Below, piece by piece: positions 3,879 to 5,029 of a stretch of 5,029 bases of DNA (positions are counted from its first letter, which is position 1; the number at the start of each line of letters is the position of its first letter). This stretch comes from Chloroflexota bacterium. Lineage in GTDB: Bacteria; Chloroflexota; Anaerolineae; 4572-78; J111. Where the stretch lies: the NCBI GenBank assembly GCA_003694775.1, contig RFJV01000707.1:1-5029 (forward strand), in the 5' to 3' direction. Below the pieces are notes generated by a model that saw only the letters and a list, made by a program, of their open reading frames with translations, had not been told where the DNA came from and searched no databases. The translations under genes and the position numbers were made by a program.

Positions 3879-5029
3879 ATGCGCCAACCTGTTCAGCCTA
3901 AAAAATCAGCTTTTAATCCTGTTCTGCTGATTCCCGTTCTGCTGGGTGGAGGATTGGTGATGGCCGTGCTGTGTGCCGCCGCCTTTGCCGTGTGGGCCAT
4001 CTTCTTTTACCAGCCCGGCTCACCGGCTCAGGCCGCCCGACCAACCCCCACCCTCAAGCTGGCCCGCTTTACCGACCCGGAAACCGCGGCCACAGCCCAG
4101 GCCTCCCAGCCGCCCACACCCACTCCCCAGCCAACTCCTACCCCCGCGGCCCAGCCTGCGGACCAGCCGCCTGCACCGCAGACTCCGCCAACCACCGAGC
4201 CTCAGCCGGCAGAAACGCCGGTCGACGCGCCGCCGACCGCGGAAAGCCAGCCGGCAGAAACACCAACCGTGCAGGTTCCTATCAATACCGCCCCGGTCAC
4301 AATGACCTCACCGGACTACGGCGCCCAGGTCTTCCTCTTCTGGAAAGCCGAAGTGGCCGAGCGGGATTTGCAGGTCGTCCAGGATGCCGGTTTCCGGTGG
4401 GTCAAGCAGGAATTTGCCTGGCGTGAAATCGAAGGCGCCGGCAAAGGCATCTTCGACTGGAGCCGTGCCGACCGGGTGATGGACCAGATTGACGCCCACG
4501 GCCTCAAGGTCATCGCCCGCGTGGGGGTTCAGCCCAAGTGGGCCGGCGGCGGCTACCCGGAAATTGGCCCGCCCGACAACCTGCAGGACTTTGCCGACTA
4601 CCTGACTGCCCTGGCCACCCGCTACAAGGGACGCATCGACGCCTACCAGATTTGGAACGAGCCGAACCTGTCGCGTGAGTGGGGCAACCGCCCCCCCAGC
4701 GCGGCTGAATATACCCAGATGCTCAAGGTGGCTTACCAGGCCATCAAAGCCGTAGACCCGAACGCCCTGGTCATCAGCGCCGGTCTGGCCCCCACCACCC
4801 GCAACGACGATGTGGCCCGCCCGGATGTGTACTACATCCAGGAAATGTACGATGCCGGGGCCAAACCCTACTTTGATGCCCTGGGCGCACACGCGCCCGG
4901 CTACGCCTCGCCGCCAGAGGCCGACCCGGCGGAAGTGGCCCGCACCCCCGGTATGGCAAACCCCGGCGACTTTGAACACGGCGTTCCCGAAGAACTGCGC
5001 CGGGTGTACTGCTTCCGCCACATCGAGGA
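3879..5029 (+). CDS. Membrane-anchored GH39/GH5-like glycosidase, paralogue of the upstream C-terminal domain (C-terminus beyond right edge)
   Basis: The 383 visible residues begin with a short basic tail (MRQPVQPKKS), a long hydrophobic anchor at about 14-44, then a Pro-rich linker at 55-135. A clan GH-A barrel starts near 145. Glu261 in IWNEPN is the predicted acid/base. The segment YIQEMYDAGAKPYFDALGAH at 319-338 matches the upstream gene's 826-845 at 14 of 20 positions, and CFRHIE at the right edge aligns with CFRGTMEGYR there. The nucleophile Glu, expected about 140 residues after the acid/base by comparison with the paralogue, is outside the window, so activity is likely but not shown. 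Unlike its neighbour this protein has no ZU5-like or GH18-like part. The start at 3879 has a good Shine-Dalgarno site and keeps the anchor whole; the in-frame ATG at 3960 would cut into it. The two enzymes are probably co-expressed and may act on the same or related glycan; the substrate is unknown. Confidence 0.94.
   Translation, partial: MRQPVQPKKSAFNPVLLIPVLLGGGLVMAVLCAAAFAVWAIFFYQPGSPAQAARPTPTLKLARFTDPETAATAQASQPPTPTPQPTPTPAAQPADQPPAPQTPPTTEPQPAETPVDAPPTAESQPAETPTVQVPINTAPVTMTSPDYGAQVFLFWKAEVAERDLQVVQDAGFRWVKQEFAWREIEGAGKGIFDWSRADRVMDQIDAHGLKVIARVGVQPKWAGGGYPEIGPPDNLQDFADYLTALATRYKGRIDAYQIWNEPNLSREWGNRPPSAAEYTQMLKVAYQAIKAVDPNALVISAGLAPTTRNDDVARPDVYYIQEMYDAGAKPYFDALGAHAPGYASPPEADPAEVARTPGMANPGDFEHGVPEELRRVYCFRHIE
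4041..4283 (+). repeat. Pro/Thr/Ala/Gln-rich linker coding for residues 55-135 of the second glycosidase
   Basis: About 80 residues of low complexity join the membrane anchor to the barrel. It contains a TP-rich core (PPTPTPQPTPTPAAQP) and a repeated QPAET motif at 109-113 and 124-128 (QPAETPVDAPP and QPAETPTVQVP). It is longer than the linker of the upstream protein and sits directly on the anchor, so here it must provide all of the reach from the membrane. Confidence 0.75.

Noticed and set aside
3963..3980. Possible lipobox around Cys32 in the second glycosidase.
   Set aside because: The residues before Cys are Ala-Val-Leu, with no Gly, Ala or Ser at -1, and the hydrophobic segment continues past the Cys, which fits a membrane anchor rather than a lipoprotein signal.
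4308..5021. A 237-codon open frame on the minus strand, opposite the second glycosidase.
   Set aside because: Same cause: it mirrors the plus-strand GH39-like coding sequence, with no start signals or domain of its own.

Overview
The window looks like part of a chromosome from a moderately GC-rich bacterium, most likely a member of the Chloroflexota (Anaerolineae-like). The grounds are all three coding regions joining an N-terminal membrane anchor to a long Thr-Pro/Pro-rich linker of the 'TPTPTP' kind common in that phylum, the type of GH39/GH5-like domain at the C-termini, and ordinary Shine-Dalgarno sites on the two plus-strand genes. The taxonomic call is inference; there is no rRNA or marker gene here.

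Layout. (1) Bases 1-298, minus strand: the 5' end of a gene that runs off the left edge, encoding a short cytoplasmic tail, one membrane span and the start of a Thr/Pro-rich stretch. (2) Bases 299-906: an unusually rich intergenic region between divergent genes. It holds a leftward sigma70-type promoter (556-584) and its leader of about 250 nt with strong inverted repeats (402-470 and 512-534), an 8-bp-periodic purine/pyrimidine array (301-388), a second and unrelated 8-bp-periodic palindromic element (635-744), a rightward sigma70-type promoter (752-780) and a 5' leader of about 120 nt. (3) Bases 907-3864, plus strand: a 985-residue membrane-anchored multidomain protein, in order a membrane anchor, ZU5-like beta domain, GH18-like barrel lacking its catalytic residues, Ig-like domain, Thr-Pro linker and an apparently active GH39-like barrel. 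(4) Bases 3879 to the right edge, plus strand: a second membrane-anchored protein with a Pro-rich linker and a paralogous GH39-like domain, truncated before its predicted nucleophile.

The two plus-strand genes are 14 nt apart and probably form an operon driven from the promoter at 752-780. Both proteins should be fixed in the cytoplasmic membrane with catalytic domains held away from the surface on extended linkers, so a role in processing cell-envelope or extracellular polysaccharide is the most economical reading; the substrate cannot be read from the sequence. The divergent left-hand gene has the same anchor-plus-linker plan and may belong to the same envelope cluster.

The points most worth a second look are the GH18-like domain with three catalytic motifs lost, the two intergenic inverted repeats built on the same 8-bp pitch from different unit sequences, and the structured leader of the leftward transcript, which could be an undescribed regulatory RNA.
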